This document shows positions 5,795 through 6,231 of a stretch of DNA of 6,231 nucleotides, piece after piece; positions within the stretch are counted from its first letter, which is position 1, and the number at the start of each line of letters is the position of its first letter. Under the pieces are notes generated by a model. It made no database searches, was not told the origin of the DNA, and saw only the letters and a program-made list of their open reading frames with translations. A program made the translations under genes and the position numbers. Source of the DNA: Clostridiales bacterium (GTDB taxonomy: Bacteria > Bacillota > Clostridia > Oscillospirales > Oscillospiraceae); the NCBI GenBank assembly GCA_019418525.1, contig DYBS01000135.1, positions 1 to 6,231 of the forward strand. Reading direction: 5' to 3'.

Positions 5795-6231
5795 TTACTT
5801 TGTATAGGTATTAAAGGCGGTGACTGCAGCGTCCACCTGGTCGCTGATGGCAAAGAGAATGTAGTTCCCGTTGGTGACCAGCTTGTAGTTCTTCACCAGC
5901 TCCAGCTGCTCGGGCAGGTACTGGCTCCACTGCTGCTCCAGGTCGTCCTGGCGCTTCTCCACGGCGGCCTTCACAGTGTCCATCTTGCCGTCCTTCACCT
6001 TGGCGATGAAGAACTCGGTGGCATGGGTGGCCATCATGGGCATCTTGCAGATGTAGGCCTCCAGGTCGGAGGAGTTGATGCCGTACACCGCAAGCAGGGT
6101 GTCGCTGTCCAGGTCGATGAGGGCGGGCATCTCATTCTTGGAGATGTCGGTCCACACGGAGTTGAGGACGCTGGAGGCATCGGCGGCGGGGGTCGGAGTG
6201 GGTTTGGCAGTGGGTTTTACTGTGGGCTGAG
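5795..6231 (-). CDS. DUF4358-domain exported protein, 5'-truncated by the window edge
   Basis: The open frame runs to the window edge and ends with TAA at 5797-5795; 144 residues are visible. The first 16 are a Pro/Thr/Lys-rich linker (PTVKPTAKPTPTP), the kind of spacer that follows a lipoprotein or signal-peptide N-terminus in Gram-positive bacteria; the N-terminus itself is outside. The remainder fits the DUF4358 family as I know it: YGI at about 49-51, a KMPMM segment at 63-66, an amphipathic charged helix at 87-106 (KAAVEKRQDDLEQQW then SQYLP), and a closing NGNYILFAIS strand at 120-129. The GTG at 6157 is an internal valine codon, not the start. The function of DUF4358 is unknown; its position upstream of the MBOAT and DHHW genes suggests an accessory role in the same surface process. 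I see no catalytic motif. Confidence 0.85.
   Translation of the reverse strand, partial: QPTVKPTAKPTPTPAADASSVLNSVWTDISKNEMPALIDLDSDTLLAVYGINSSDLEAYICKMPMMATHATEFFIAKVKDGKMDTVKAAVEKRQDDLEQQWSQYLPEQLELVKNYKLVTNGNYILFAISDQVDAAVTAFNTYTK
6191..6226 (-). repeat. Three 12-base tandem units encoding a Pro-Thr-x-Lys spacer
   Basis: The units on the minus strand are CCCACAGTAAAA, CCCACTGCCAAA and CCCACTCCGACC, encoding PTVK, PTAK and PTPT. They form the flexible linker ahead of the DUF4358 domain. The array continues toward the window edge, so more units may lie outside. Length variation between strains would be expected for such a spacer, by analogy with other wall-spanning linkers. Confidence 0.55.

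Overview
This window looks like chromosomal DNA from a GC-rich Gram-positive anaerobe of the Bacillota, most likely a gut Oscillospirales (Flavonifractor/Lawsonibacter/Oscillibacter type). The basis is strong AAGGAGG-type ribosome binding sites, lipoprotein-type export signals, GC-rich third codon positions, and the presence of DHHW and DUF4358 families, which are typical of these bacteria. The placement is an inference; no marker gene is present. Every credible gene lies on the minus strand, so the biological reading direction is from position 6231 down to 1. No tRNA, rRNA, CRISPR array, insertion sequence or phage gene was seen.

Upstream block (6231 to about 3100): a candidate cell-surface O-acylation cassette. 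It starts with the C-terminal part of an exported DUF4358 protein (5' end outside the window). A 91-base gap with a GC-rich hairpin follows, then a complete MBOAT-family membrane O-acyltransferase (AlgI/DltB type, TTG start). After a 21-base gap comes a DHHW-family protein with one membrane anchor and an AlgJ/AlgX-like SGNH-type catalytic domain. A strong intrinsic terminator closes the block. The likely job is to move acyl (probably acetyl) groups across the membrane and attach them to an extracellular glycan. The glycan is unknown, and DUF4358 has no established role.

Control region (2910 to 3144): the terminator, two candidate minus-strand promoter elements, a 12-bp interrupted hairpin, and two related 16-base elements. 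One of these elements is a perfect GTTAG-N6-CTAAC inverted repeat next to a TATATT box. This layout would suit iron-dependent repression of the genes below.

Downstream block (2909 to 1): a siderophore/iron-chelate ABC importer in the order permease, permease, ATPase, lipoprotein substrate-binding protein. This is the order of Bacillus subtilis yclNOPQ, and from memory the sequences resemble those proteins. The three complete genes are tightly coupled (GTGA overlap, then a 2-base gap). The first permease has no ATG/GTG/TTG at the position set by its excellent ribosome binding site: an ATC codon stands there. The binding protein is cut off by the window edge after 31 codons.
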